Shown piece by piece: positions 37,441 to 46,013 of a stretch of DNA of 64,000 bases. The translations under genes and the position numbers were made by a program. The stretch is from Streptomyces sp. NBC_00239 (GTDB taxonomy: Bacteria; Actinomycetota; Actinomycetes; Streptomycetales; Streptomycetaceae): assembly GCF_036194065.1 (NCBI RefSeq), contig NZ_CP108097.1, positions 124,001-188,000 on the forward strand. Reading direction: 5' to 3'. Position 1 is the first letter of the stretch. Each line of letters begins with the position of its first letter. The notes below the pieces were generated by a model that saw only the letters and a list, made by a program, of their open reading frames with translations, had not been told where the DNA came from and searched no databases.

Positions 37441-39864
37441 ATGAGCGTCGCCCTGACCGTGGTCATCGCGCCCGGCTCCGTCCCGGCGCTGGATCTGCGC
37501 GGTCCCCTCGATCAGGACGCCCTCGCGGCGGCCCTCGCCGCGCTGCCCCCGGGCACGCCCACGCTGCGCCGCCACACGGCGACGCACCACACCCTCCACC
37601 TGCCCCTGCCGCACTCCCAGGCCGGCACGGTGGCGGACCTGCTGACCACACCCGGGGCGCTGTCGCGGCCCGTTTCCGCGGACCCGCGCGAGCGGCGGTC
37701 CGCATCCGCGTCGTCGGCGTCGACGTCCGCGTCCGCGTCGACGTCGACGTCGTCCGAGTCGGCGTCGTCGGCATGGTCCGCGTCGTCCGCAGGGGAGAGC
37801 GCGGGCGGGCCGGCCGGACCGCCCGTGGCCGCGCTGCCCGCGAGCGCCCGCCAGCGCGAGGTGCTGCTCGACGTCCTGACCGGCCGGCCCGGCGCCGGCC
37901 TGCACGTGGAACAGCTGCACTGGCGCTGGTACGGGCCGCTGGACACCGAGCGGTTCCACGCCGCCTGGCAGGCCGTCTTCGCACAGGAGCCGGTGCTGCG
38001 GGCCGCGTTCACCGACCTCGCCCGCCCGGACGGCTCCGGCACGGGTACAGGCTCCGGTACCGGTACCCGTACGGGCTCCGGCACGGGCAGGGGCACCCGT
38101 ACGAGCACGGGCACGGGCACGGGTACGGGCACCGGCCCGCGGGTCACCGTGCACCGGCAGGCCGCGCCGCAGCTGGTCCGGCACCGGCACGGCTCCGTCG
38201 ACTGGCACTCCCTGCTGGTGAGCGAGCGGCTGCGTCCCTTCGACCTGCACCGGCCCGGGCTGCTGCGCATCGCGCTCCTCGACGAACAGTCGGGGGCCGC
38301 CGGACCGACCCGGATCGCCCTGACGTACCACCACGCCATGCTCGACGGCTGGAGCGTGCGGCTGCTGCTGCGCGCCTTCTACCGGGCCTACCTGGCCGAG
38401 GGGCGCACCATCGGCGGCGAGCGCCGCCCCGACGTGCGCGACCACCTGCGCTGGCTGGCCGGCCAGGACCTCGCCCCGCCGCGCGCGTTCTGGTCGGCGG
38501 CCGCGCCCCCGGCCGGCTCCCGCACCCTGCCCGGCCCGAGTGCGGCCGCCGCCCTGCTGCCCGCCGGCGGCGGCGCCCGCTGGGGCCACGGGCTCGCCCG
38601 CCAGCGGCTGACCCCGCACGAGGCCGCCCGGCTGCGGCACTGGGCCGCCGGGCTCGGTGCCACCGAGAGCACGGCCCTGCACGCGGCCTGGGCGCTGCTG
38701 CTGTACCGGGCGGGCGGACCGGGCCCGGCGCCCGCGCCCGTCGCGTTCGGCATGGCCGTCACCGGCCGCGGCATCCCCATGGAGGGCGCCGCGGGCATCC
38801 CGGCCCCCCTGCGCAACACGCTTCCCGTGCACGTCGACGTGGACCCCGGGGCGCCGGTGGAGCGGCTGCTGGCCGATCTGCGCGACCGGGCGCTGGGCGC
38901 GGCGGCGTACGAATGGGTCTCGGCGGGCCAGGTCCGCCAGTGGAGCGGCCGGGCCGCCCTCGACGACCTCACGGACTCGCTCGTCTCCTTCGAGGCACCG
39001 CAGGCCCCGCCGCCCGCGCCGGACGGCCGGGACCCGCTGTGGAGCGAACTCGACGCCGAGGGCATCCGGGTGGACGCGCCGCAGGCCGTGGGCCCGCACA
39101 CGCCCCAGCCGATCACCATCAGCGCGCACCACGACGCGGAGGGCGCGCTGTTGCTGACCGCGGTCAACGACCGGGCCCGGATCACGGACCCCGAGGCGGC
39201 GGCGGCCCTCGCCCGCACCGCCCGCCTGCTCCGCGACTTCCCGGTCCTCGTCGACGCCACGACCACCGTCGCAGAGGTCCTCCACACCGTGCCGGGCCTG
39301 CCGGCGCCCGGGGCGACGACGCCCGGACCGGCGAACTCCGGCGCGACGACGCCTGGACCCGCGAACTCCGGGGCGACGACGCCCGGACCCGCGAACTCCG
39401 GCGCGACGACGCCCGGACCGGCAGGGTCCGGACCGGCGGGCTCGGGACCGGCGGGCTTCGCCGCGGACGCGGGCGCGGCCGACGGCGGGCTGCGCGTGCT
39501 GCGGCCGGCCGCGCGGGCCGATGCCGGCACGATCCTGCTCGTCCCGCCGCCGGCTGCGCCCGAGGCGTGTTACGACGCCCTCGTGAAGGCGTATCCGGGG
39601 CCGGAGGCGCTCACCACGGTCGCGGACCCGGCCGATCCGGCGGCCTGCCTGGCCGCGGTACGGCCCGCGCTCGCGGCCGGCGAACCGCTGCTGCTCGGCT
39701 GCTTCTCCGGGGGCGGGAGCGTCGCCTACGAGGTGGCGCAGCGCATCGCCGCGCACGGCTGGCTGGCGCCGTTGGTGGCGATCGCGGGTACGGCGGACGG
39801 CAGTTCCGCCTCGGCTCGCGACCTCGCCCGTACGCTGTCGGCCGCCGCCGCCCAAGCCGCCTGA
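37441..39864 (+). CDS. Condensation domain fused to a truncated thioesterase-like domain, with low-complexity inserts
   Basis: 807 residues from ATG 37441 (GAGGAG upstream). After a short N-terminal part and a Ser-rich stretch (84-122), an NRPS-type condensation domain begins near 130 (ALPASARQREVLLDVL). It has the catalytic HHAMLDGWS at 297-305 and LRNTLPVHVDVDPG later. A Gly-Thr-rich insert (about 199-235) interrupts it before the HHxxxDG motif. A linker of ten-residue GATTPGPANS repeats (about 626-665) leads to a thioesterase-like segment with CFSGGGSVAYEVA at about 754. The first Gly of GxSxG is Cys, and the protein ends before the catalytic His. No A or PCP domain is present. It could join the polyketide acyl chain to an amine or a carrier-bound peptide; that is inference. 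Confidence 0.85.
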   Translation: MSVALTVVIAPGSVPALDLRGPLDQDALAAALAALPPGTPTLRRHTATHHTLHLPLPHSQAGTVADLLTTPGALSRPVSADPRERRSASASSASTSASASTSTSSESASSAWSASSAGESAGGPAGPPVAALPASARQREVLLDVLTGRPGAGLHVEQLHWRWYGPLDTERFHAAWQAVFAQEPVLRAAFTDLARPDGSGTGTGSGTGTRTGSGTGRGTRTSTGTGTGTGTGPRVTVHRQAAPQLVRHRHGSVDWHSLLVSERLRPFDLHRPGLLRIALLDEQSGAAGPTRIALTYHHAMLDGWSVRLLLRAFYRAYLAEGRTIGGERRPDVRDHLRWLAGQDLAPPRAFWSAAAPPAGSRTLPGPSAAAALLPAGGGARWGHGLARQRLTPHEAARLRHWAAGLGATESTALHAAWALLLYRAGGPGPAPAPVAFGMAVTGRGIPMEGAAGIPAPLRNTLPVHVDVDPGAPVERLLADLRDRALGAAAYEWVSAGQVRQWSGRAALDDLTDSLVSFEAPQAPPPAPDGRDPLWSELDAEGIRVDAPQAVGPHTPQPITISAHHDAEGALLLTAVNDRARITDPEAAAALARTARLLRDFPVLVDATTTVAEVLHTVPGLPAPGATTPGPANSGATTPGPANSGATTPGPANSGATTPGPAGSGPAGSGPAGFAADAGAADGGLRVLRPAARADAGTILLVPPPAAPEACYDALVKAYPGPEALTTVADPADPAACLAAVRPALAAGEPLLLGCFSGGGSVAYEVAQRIAAHGWLAPLVAIAGTADGSSASARDLARTLSAAAAQAA
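39316..39430 (+). repeat. 30-bp in-frame tandem repeats
   Basis: About four copies of a 30-bp unit encode GATTPGPANS and shorten to GPAGS units at the end. They form the linker between the condensation and thioesterase-like parts of the 37441-39864 protein; copy number is likely to vary between strains. Confidence 0.85.
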
Positions 39865-39998
39865 CCCCGCCCCCGACCCGGCGCCACCTTCAGCCCAGCC
39901 CGCTGACCGTGACGCGACCTCCACCCTCACCGGATGCCCCGGGGCAACTCCAGCCTCGCCGACGCCCGAGGGGCAACCCCGTGCCTCGGCGGCAACTC

Positions 39999-40112
39999 CC
40001 AGCCTCGCCGGCGTTTGAGGCGCGGGTCCGGGCGGAGCCCGGTGCCCGGCGCCAGCCGGGTTGTCTTGGGGCTCCGCCCCAAACCCCGCGCCTCAAACGC
40101 CGGCGAGGCTGG
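39999..40112. repeat. Long inverted repeat, terminator-like
   Basis: The left arm 39999-40040 and right arm 40068-40112 pair almost throughout (CCAGCCTCGCCGGCG and the complement at the far end). The loop is about 27 bases. It could end transcription of the condensation-domain gene. Confidence 0.75.
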
Positions 40113-40348
40113 TTATGGCTGAGGTTCGCCTCAAGCGCCCGCGAAGCTGGAAGACGCCGCCAAGGCCGGACGTTGCACCCCAGGGCGCCGCAAGGCCGGA
40201 CGTTGCACCCCAGGGCGCCGGCGAGGCTGGGGGATGCACCCCAGGGCATCAGCAAGGCGGGGGCTCGCCCCCAGGCATCGACCGGGCGGGGGTCGCAGCG
40301 CAGCGGGTCGGCGCCTCCGGCGGTTCACGTGTGGGGCTGGACAAGGGC

Positions 40349-40377
40349 TCAAGCGGGTTTCGAGCGATTTCCGTGAG
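40349..40377 (+). promoter_or_regulatory. SARP box of the acyl-CoA dehydrogenase operon
   Basis: Heptamers TCAAGCG, TCGAGCG and CCGTGAG are spaced at 11 bp, about 80 bp before the GTG start. The middle heptamer is the textbook SARP sequence. Confidence 0.68.
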
Positions 40378-40455
40378 GGTGGACATCACGACAACCGGAC
40401 GGACCAGCCCCGGACCACCAGCAACGGCGAGTCCCGCGACGAAGGAGCTGATCCC

Positions 40456-42216
40456 GTGACCACGCTCACCACCGAGATCCACGCGGACTCCGCCACGGGG
40501 CACACCGAGGCCACCGATCCGCTGCGCCGCGCGGCCCGCCTCGAAGCGCGGCTCGGCGACCCCTACGACCCCGCCAACCCGCACGGCCTGGGCGCCCTGT
40601 TCGACGCCGACGAGCGGCGCCGGCCGCCGGAGGCCACCGAGGAGCTGCTCACCGAGCTGGGGCTCGGCGCCGAGTTCGTGCCCGCCGAGTTCGGCGGCCG
40701 CCTCACCCGCGCCGACCACCTCGCCAAGGTGCTGCGCCCGGTTTTCCGCCGGGACCTCGCCCTCGGCTTCGGCTTCGGCATCACCTCGCTGTTCGCGACC
40801 TCCGCGGTGTGGGCGGCCGGCACTCCGGCCCAGCGCAGGTTCACCGCGGACATGCTGCTCGGCGGCGGCCGCGCCTCGATCGTGCACCACGAGATGGCGC
40901 ACGCGAACGACATCCTGCGCGACGAGTTCACCGCCGGCGCCGCTCCGGGCGGCGGCTACGAGCTCAACGGCCGCAAGGACGTCATCATCAACGCCGCCCG
41001 CGCCCAGGCGTACGTCGTCTATGCGCGCACCGACCAGGCCCGTACCCCGTACAGCCACTCCGTGCTGCTCGTGGACCCGGCCGAAGTCAAGGGCGGCATC
41101 ACCCACCTGCCCCGGGTCCCCACCACCGGCATGCGCGGCAACCTGTTCTCCGGCCTGGAGTTCACCGACCTCGCCGTCCCCGCCGACGCGCTCGTCGGCC
41201 GCCCCGGCGAAGGGGTGGCCCTGGCGCTGCGGACGTACCAGGTCAACCGCTGCGTCATCGCCTCGGTGGCGGTCGCCGCCGTGGACACCGTCCTGCACTC
41301 CGCCGTACGGGCCGCCACCTCCGGGCGCAGCCGTCCGCTGGCCCGCCGCTGGCACAAACCGCTCGCCGGGGTGTTCGCCGACATGCTCGCCTGCGACAGC
41401 ATGGCCACGGTCTCGCTGCGCGCCCTGAGCCTGCTGCCCGACCGCACCCACGTGCTGGCCGCCGCCGTCAAGTACGTGGTGCCCGACCTGCTCCGGGAGA
41501 ACCTCGAAGAACTCGCCACCGTCCTCGGCTCCCGCGGCTACCAGCGCGGCATGCCCGAGTACGGCGCCCTCGACAAGCTCTCCCGCGACCTGCCCGTGGC
41601 CGGTCTCGGGCACGCGGGCACCGCCTCCTGCCAGGCCGTGATCGTCCCCCAGCTGCGCGCCCTCGCCGAACGGGCGTGGTTCCGCGAACAGGAGCCGCCG
41701 GCCGAGCTGTTCCGCACCGGGGCCGCGCTGCCCGCCCTCGACTACCGGCTGCTCGGCATCGCCGACGGCGGCGACTTCCTCGCCGCGTCGCTCGTCGAGT
41801 CCGCCGCGCGGCTCGCCGAGGTGCGCGGGGTGGGCGGCCAGCTGACCTTCCTCGCGGACCTCGCCGAGGGCTTCGTCACCGAACTGCGCGCCCTGCGCGA
41901 GCGCTGCCGGGCCATCCCCGCCCACGGCACCGCCGCCACCCTGGCCGACCCCGCCCTGTGCGTGCTCAGCGACCGCTACGCCCTGGTCCTGGCGGCCGCC
42001 GCGGTCCTCGGCACCTGGGAGGGCCAGGACGGCAGCGACCCCTTCCTCGCCGCCCCCGCCTGGGCGGTGCTGGCCCTCTCCCGGATCGGCGGCCGGCTCG
42101 GCATCCCGGTGCCGGACCTCCCCGACGGCTGCACGGAGCAGGTCCTCGAAGAGCTGATGCGCCGCTACCGCGCGGGCCGCAGCTGCGACCTCGACGCGAC
42201 GGAAATCGCGCAGTGA
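40456..42216 (+). CDS. Acyl-CoA dehydrogenase-like flavoprotein
   Basis: 586 residues from GTG 40456, with AAGGAG 8 bases upstream; longer than usual (about 380-400) because of a C-terminal helical extension. FVPAEFGGRLTRADHLAKV, GFGFGITSLFATSAVW, IVHHEMAHANDI, NGRKDVIINAARAQAYVVYART and TGMRGNLFSGLEF follow the family order. The usual TEP.aGSD segment is replaced by HHEMAHAND, so flavin or substrate contacts differ. It could desaturate an acyl chain or act as a flavin oxygenase. It forms an operon with the PPTase gene, 104 bp on. Confidence 0.82.
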   Translation: MTTLTTEIHADSATGHTEATDPLRRAARLEARLGDPYDPANPHGLGALFDADERRRPPEATEELLTELGLGAEFVPAEFGGRLTRADHLAKVLRPVFRRDLALGFGFGITSLFATSAVWAAGTPAQRRFTADMLLGGGRASIVHHEMAHANDILRDEFTAGAAPGGGYELNGRKDVIINAARAQAYVVYARTDQARTPYSHSVLLVDPAEVKGGITHLPRVPTTGMRGNLFSGLEFTDLAVPADALVGRPGEGVALALRTYQVNRCVIASVAVAAVDTVLHSAVRAATSGRSRPLARRWHKPLAGVFADMLACDSMATVSLRALSLLPDRTHVLAAAVKYVVPDLLRENLEELATVLGSRGYQRGMPEYGALDKLSRDLPVAGLGHAGTASCQAVIVPQLRALAERAWFREQEPPAELFRTGAALPALDYRLLGIADGGDFLAASLVESAARLAEVRGVGGQLTFLADLAEGFVTELRALRERCRAIPAHGTAATLADPALCVLSDRYALVLAAAAVLGTWEGQDGSDPFLAAPAWAVLALSRIGGRLGIPVPDLPDGCTEQVLEELMRRYRAGRSCDLDATEIAQ

Positions 42217-42320
42217 CCCGGCCGCCGCGCGCCGGCGCGGCATCCGGACCACCGCGTCAGCACACCCCCGCGCCCCGTACCGCACGGCCCGCACATCCAG
42301 CATCAGGGGAGGACAGCACG

Positions 42321-43154
42321 ATGACGGACCACGCGCACCACATCACCACTCCGGTCCACGTCACCGGGCCGGGCGGTCCCTGGCACGAGGTGAGCGAGGG
42401 CATGGCCCTGCGCGGCAACGCCTCGGTGTACACCACGTGGGGCGAGTGGCTCCCCGCGGCGCTCGCGGAACCCTCGCTGCGCCCGCTGCTCGGCCGGGAC
42501 TGGCTGCGCTACAAGCAGACCACCGACCCGACGATCCGCTACCGCTTCGTGGCGTCGCGGCTGGCCGTCAAGTACACGGCGGCGGCCGCGCTCGGCACCG
42601 ACCCCGCCGACCTGGACCTCGCGTACAAGATCGGCGGCCGCCCGTACCTGCGGGGCTTCGACCAGATCGAGGTCAGCCTGACGCACACCGACGACATGAT
42701 CGCCGTGGGCATCAGCCGCACCGGCCGGATCGGCATCGACACCGAGCCGGCCCACCGCAAGCTGTCGTTCCGGCTGTTGCAGGACCAGGTGTGCACCGCC
42801 GCGGAGAAGGCCGAGCTGTCGGCGCTGCCCGAGGCGGAGCAGCCCGCGGCGATGCTGCGGCTGTGGACCCTGAAGGAGGCGTACACGAAGGCGCTCGGCC
42901 AGGGACTGCGGCTGAGCTTCTCCGAGTTCGGCTTCGCGACCGGCAGCGCGGGCGACGCGGGCCTGCTCGCGCCGGACGGCACCCCGGCGGCCCCCGGCGA
43001 GTGGGCGTTCGGCACGTACCCGGTGCTGGACCGCTTCCTGATCAGCGTCGCCTGCCACGACACGGGCCTGAACACCTCCCGCGACACGTCCGCCGCCACG
43101 ATGCTCGACGAGAACTTCATGACCATGGTCGCCGGCCTCCTCGACCAACGCTGA
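42321..43154 (+). CDS. 4'-Phosphopantetheinyl transferase
   Basis: 277 residues. RFVASRLAVKYTAAAALG, SLTHTDDMIAVGI, GIDTEPAHRK (metal-binding Asp and Glu) and LWTLKEAYTKALGQGLRLSF are the Sfp-family motifs. It transfers phosphopantetheine to carrier proteins, here the ACP at 28592, the PCP at 3849 and the NRPS. ATG 42321 follows GGGGAGGA. A single PPTase in a region with both PKS and NRPS carriers suits one shared system. Confidence 0.93.
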   Translation: MTDHAHHITTPVHVTGPGGPWHEVSEGMALRGNASVYTTWGEWLPAALAEPSLRPLLGRDWLRYKQTTDPTIRYRFVASRLAVKYTAAAALGTDPADLDLAYKIGGRPYLRGFDQIEVSLTHTDDMIAVGISRTGRIGIDTEPAHRKLSFRLLQDQVCTAAEKAELSALPEAEQPAAMLRLWTLKEAYTKALGQGLRLSFSEFGFATGSAGDAGLLAPDGTPAAPGEWAFGTYPVLDRFLISVACHDTGLNTSRDTSAATMLDENFMTMVAGLLDQR

Positions 43155-43468
43155 CGCCGGCGACGCAACCGCCGCACCCACTGCACCTCCGCTCCAGGCT
43201 CGTCCGAGTTCCCGGGAGGAGAGTCTGTCCTGCGGCCGGTGACCGGACCCCCCGCCGGGAGCCAGCCGCTCCTCTTGTCGCCTCGCTGCCCCACACCCCA
43301 CGCAAGGGCAGCGAGGCACAAGCATGCCCGGATCCCGGCCGGCGCCCTGTGGCGCGAGCGACCCTGTAGGGATTCCCGTGCGGAATTCGAGCCGTTCTGT
43401 AGCACCCCGTTCGATGCTGACGACCCGACACCGGCCGGACCCGGTGCCACTGTGTCGAAAGGGCCCGC
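43155..43468. other. 314-bp gap, regulatory only
   Basis: It lies between the PPTase and carboxylase-subunit genes. TCGAGCC at 43387 and a TTCGATG 23 bp on hint at a further SARP site, but the spacing is off by one, so I do not call it. Short frames here have no family features. Confidence 0.5.
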
Positions 43469-43789
43469 ATGAGCATCGTCGAGGAAAGACCACTGGAGAG
43501 CGTGCGCACACCGGACCCGGACCCGGAACCGGGCACCCGGCATCCACGCCACGGCCACGGGCAGGGAAGCGTCGTCGGCGACGACACCTCCGCCCTGGCA
43601 CTCGCGGCAGCGATCCGCATCACCAAGGGCAACCCGACCGCCGAGGAGGTCGCGACCCTGGCCGTACTCCTCGGCGCCCGGATCCGGCTCCAGCACGAGG
43701 CGCGGGCCGCACAGCCGGCGCCCCGGGTGTCCAGGCTGCCGCGGCGCGCCCAGCCGTCGTTCGTCCCGCCGGGCTCCTGGGCCTCGTAG
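43469..43789 (+). CDS. Acyl-CoA carboxylase epsilon subunit
   Basis: 106 residues. A disordered N-terminus is followed by IRITKGNPTAEEVATLAVLL, the conserved segment of actinobacterial AccE-type subunits, and a short basic tail ending PSFVPPGSWAS. Epsilon subunits stabilise acetyl- or propionyl-CoA carboxylase complexes and raise malonyl-CoA supply for polyketide synthesis. No alpha or beta subunit gene is nearby, so it must act on carboxylase subunits encoded elsewhere. Confidence 0.85.
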   Translation: MSIVEERPLESVRTPDPDPEPGTRHPRHGHGQGSVVGDDTSALALAAAIRITKGNPTAEEVATLAVLLGARIRLQHEARAAQPAPRVSRLPRRAQPSFVPPGSWAS

Positions 43790-43974
43790 GACGACCACCC
43801 GCCGGCCCGGCCACCCCCGCCACCCGGCCACCCGACGAAGAACACCCCGTACGCCGAAGCCGCCCGGCCCGCCGACCCCGGCCCCGGGCGGCTTCGCCGT
43901 GCCCGGCCCCGCGCCCGCCCACCGGCCGCACCCGGCCCCTCGTCCCACCACGACAGCCGCCCCGGCCCACACGC

Positions 43975-44003
43975 TTGAGGAGGGTTCGAAGAGGGCTCGA
44001 TCG
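43975..44003 (+). promoter_or_regulatory. SARP box of SnoaL-like gene 2
   Basis: Heptamers TTGAGGA, TCGAAGA and TCGATCG are spaced at 11 bp and are nearly the same as those at 30699-30731. GAGGCT, 8 bases on, is the matching -10. The similarity to the other promoter continues past the heptamers, so the promoter was duplicated with the gene. Confidence 0.72.
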
Positions 44004-44061
44004 GCGGCGCAGAGGCTGTCCACATCCATGGGACAGGCCATGGAGGAGGAGGGCAGGCCAG

Positions 44062-44421
44062 ATGACCATCGAGATGCTCGGCCCCACCCGGCCCGCGGCA
44101 ACGGGCCCGGCATTCGCATCGCTGTACGCAGAGGTCCAGCGGTTCTACGACCACCAGATGCGGCTCTTCGACGCCGAGGAGACGCAGCACACCGCCGGAT
44201 CCGGCACCGGACAGCGGCACTGGATCGGCATGCTCGAAGCGCGCCCGCAGCCGGACGGCACGGTGCTGACCAAGTGCAGCGCCCTGGTGTCCACGGCCGC
44301 AGCCGACGGCGGCCAGAAGGGACTGCACGTACGGGTCCTGGAGGACGTCCTCGTCCGCTGCGCGGAGACGAACGCCTGGACCCTGCGGCACCGCACGGTC
44401 ACCCGCGACAACCGGGTCTGA
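44062..44421 (+). CDS. SnoaL/NTF2-like protein 2, internally shortened paralogue
   Basis: 119 residues. LYAEVQRFYDHQMRLFDAEE and QRHWIGMLEARPQPDGTVLTKCSALV align with SnoaL-like protein 1, but about 37 residues (41-78 of protein 1, including WALTFTEDAVFDVP) are missing with the frame kept. That segment forms central helix and strand elements of the fold and part of its pocket. The reading frame and promoter are intact, so it may act as a partner of protein 1 and not as an enzyme. ATG 44062 follows a GGAGGAGGAGGG tract. Confidence 0.8.
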   Translation: MTIEMLGPTRPAATGPAFASLYAEVQRFYDHQMRLFDAEETQHTAGSGTGQRHWIGMLEARPQPDGTVLTKCSALVSTAAADGGQKGLHVRVLEDVLVRCAETNAWTLRHRTVTRDNRV

Positions 44422-44993
44422 GTTCCCCGGGCGGCCCCGGACCGCGGGACGGAGCGGTCCGCGCGGGCGGCGCGGGGGACGCGGGCGGCGCGGGCGGCGC
44501 GGGAGACGCGGGAGACGCGGGCGGCGCGGGAGACGCGGGCGGCGCGGGAGACGCGGGAGACGCGGGCGGCGCGGGAGACGCGGGAGACGCGGGCGGCGCG
44601 GGCGGCGCGGGAGACGCGGGAGAGAGGACGCGGCTGCGGCGAGGGGGTGCACCGGACCGCAGGCCGGACGGCGGGCCGTACAGACCGGGTCGGCTGTTTT
44701 TAGGGCCTACGGCCGACGGACGCCGGGTGGCCGACGGATGGCCGACGGGGTGAGGACGGCCCGGGATCGCACCCGGACAGGCGCGACCACGGGAGTCCTC
44801 GTGCATCGACGTTCAAGATCAAAACATGCCGTTCCGCGGGTTCACAAGAGCCGGGCCTCGACGCCCGCTCGCAGACCGGTCGGAGCGGTGGGACACCCGT
44901 ACTCCGCCCGTACCGCCCGAGGCGGCGGGACGGCCCGCGGAGCACACGGCCGGCAGGGCCGGGTCACGCCGGGCCGGGTCACGCCGGGCCGGG
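44422..44993. other. 572-bp gap dominated by minisatellites
   Basis: It contains the 9-bp VNTR (44455-44625) and the first part of a 15-bp repeat (44957-45008). Between them, around 44695-44760, is a TTTTTAGGG tract and a possible promoter. No gene is seen. Confidence 0.75.
44455..44625. repeat. 9-bp minisatellite (GCGGGCGGC / GCGGGAGAC units)
   Basis: About eighteen units of two 9-bp types alternate irregularly. They directly follow SnoaL-like gene 2. Such an array should slip readily and may be a hypervariable marker or a Rho or transcription block. Confidence 0.88.
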
Positions 44994-45008
44994 TCACGCC
45001 GGGCCGGG
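44957..45008. repeat. 15-bp tandem repeat overlapping the TetR stop codon
   Basis: Three copies of GGGCCGGGTCACGCC. The stop codon of the leftward TetR gene (44994-44996) falls in the last copy, so slippage here could change its C-terminus only slightly. Confidence 0.85.
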
Positions 45009-45644
45009 CGCTCCGCCCGTGCCCGCGGCGACCAGCTTCGCGCAGGTGGGGGCCGCCACCAGACTCGGCAGCAGCAGCACCCAGAACCGGGCAAGGGTGT
45101 CGGGCGCGAGCCAGCGCGCGTCGTGGCCGCCCAGCACCTCGAAGCCGACCGTGGAGGCCACCACCAGCGCGGCCGCGTCGTCCGCCGACACCCCCGGCGC
45201 CAGCGCCCCGAGCCCACCGGCCCGCTCCAGCACCACACGGACCCACCGCTGCCAGTCCCCGCGCAGGTCGACGCCCGAGCCGGCGACGCGCAGGCGTGCC
45301 GAGCCGAGCGCGAAGCCGGCCCGGAGGACGACGTCCTCGTCCAGGCCCCGGAGCAGCACGTGGCTGGCGTCGATGAGCTCCTGCAGTACGGCGGCGCCGT
45401 CCTGCCCGGCCCAGTCCCCGGACTCCCCCGTGATCCGCCCGAGCCGGAACGCCGCGGCGGCCTCGACGGCGGCGGCCAGGTCGGTCTTGCTCGCGAAGTG
45501 GAAGTGCAGGGCTCCGTTGCTCACCCCGGCCCGGGTGCTGATCGCGGCCAGCGAGGCCTGCTCGAACCCGTCGCGGTGAAACACCTCGGCGGCGGCCTCG
45601 ATCAACGCACTGCGGGTACGCAGCGCGCGCTCCTGTCTCGCCAT
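44994..45644 (-). CDS. TetR-family regulator, GBL-receptor type 1
   Basis: 216 residues: MARQERALRTRSALIEAAAEVF, FEQASLAAISTRAGVSNGALHFHFASKTDLAAAV is the ScbR/ArpA-type helix-turn-helix. The ligand domain is typical in length. The N-terminal Met-Ala-Arg-Gln-Glu-Arg is shared with the TetR at 47637. It is probably a gamma-butyrolactone receptor or a pseudoreceptor (ScbR2-like) that responds to other ligands. It lies at the end of the polyketide block and points away from it. GGAGCC precedes the ATG. Confidence 0.87.
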   Translation of the reverse strand: MARQERALRTRSALIEAAAEVFHRDGFEQASLAAISTRAGVSNGALHFHFASKTDLAAAVEAAAAFRLGRITGESGDWAGQDGAAVLQELIDASHVLLRGLDEDVVLRAGFALGSARLRVAGSGVDLRGDWQRWVRVVLERAGGLGALAPGVSADDAAALVVASTVGFEVLGGHDARWLAPDTLARFWVLLLPSLVAAPTCAKLVAAGTGGAPGPA

Positions 45645-46013
45645 GACGGCTCCGTTTGCTACGACGTGCTGCCGTGCTCACGGGACGGCCCCGATCCGAC
45701 CGCAGCGGCATCCACACGCGCCCGCGACGAAATGATCATGCTGACTTCCCCTGGAGCCCCAGTCGAGCCCACCTGGACCCACCGTCCACCCCGCCGCGCG
45801 GCCGGGACTTCGTACGTCTCAGGAAACAGCACACCGGCTCCCGAACGGCGCCCAATCTGCGAAAAGTCACATCTTCCCGTCGCTTTTCGGTCACCATAAA
45901 CCGGATGCCTTGATTCCGAATGTGGTGATGCGAAAAGGCCCGGCTCCGGCACGTTCTGTGCCGGAGCCGGGCCCCGTGTGGCGCCGCGCGCCCGTGGCGC
46001 GCGGCAGGCGGTG
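45645..46013. other. 369-bp promoter and terminator region
   Basis: It holds the promoter of the leftward TetR gene, an A/T-richer stretch near 45830-45930 (CACCATAAACCGGATG), and the afsA terminator at 45937. AAACAGCACACCGG near 45826 is only a partial ARE. No gene is seen. Confidence 0.6.
45937..45973 (-). terminator. Terminator of the afsA-like gene
   Basis: A 16-bp perfect stem (GGCCCGGCTCCGGCAC and complement), a 5-base loop, and AAAA on the outer side, giving a U-tract when read from the minus strand. Confidence 0.85.

Larger units (their letters stand above)
39865..40455. other. 591-bp intergenic region made of repeats
   Basis: It contains a long inverted repeat (39999-40112), an exact 30-bp tandem duplication (40161-40190 and 40191-40220, with a degenerate third copy) and the SARP box at 40349. 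The CTCGCCGGCGTTTGAGG phrase is a common intergenic repeat in Streptomyces. No gene is seen. Confidence 0.75.

Noticed and set aside
43387..43420. SARP box upstream of the carboxylase epsilon gene
   Set aside because: TCGAGCC is present, but the next matching heptamer is 23 bp away instead of 22, so the period is broken.
44455..44625. CRISPR array
   Set aside because: The repeats are 9 bp and contiguous, without unique spacers, and no cas genes are present. The same applies to repeats at 44957 and 40161.
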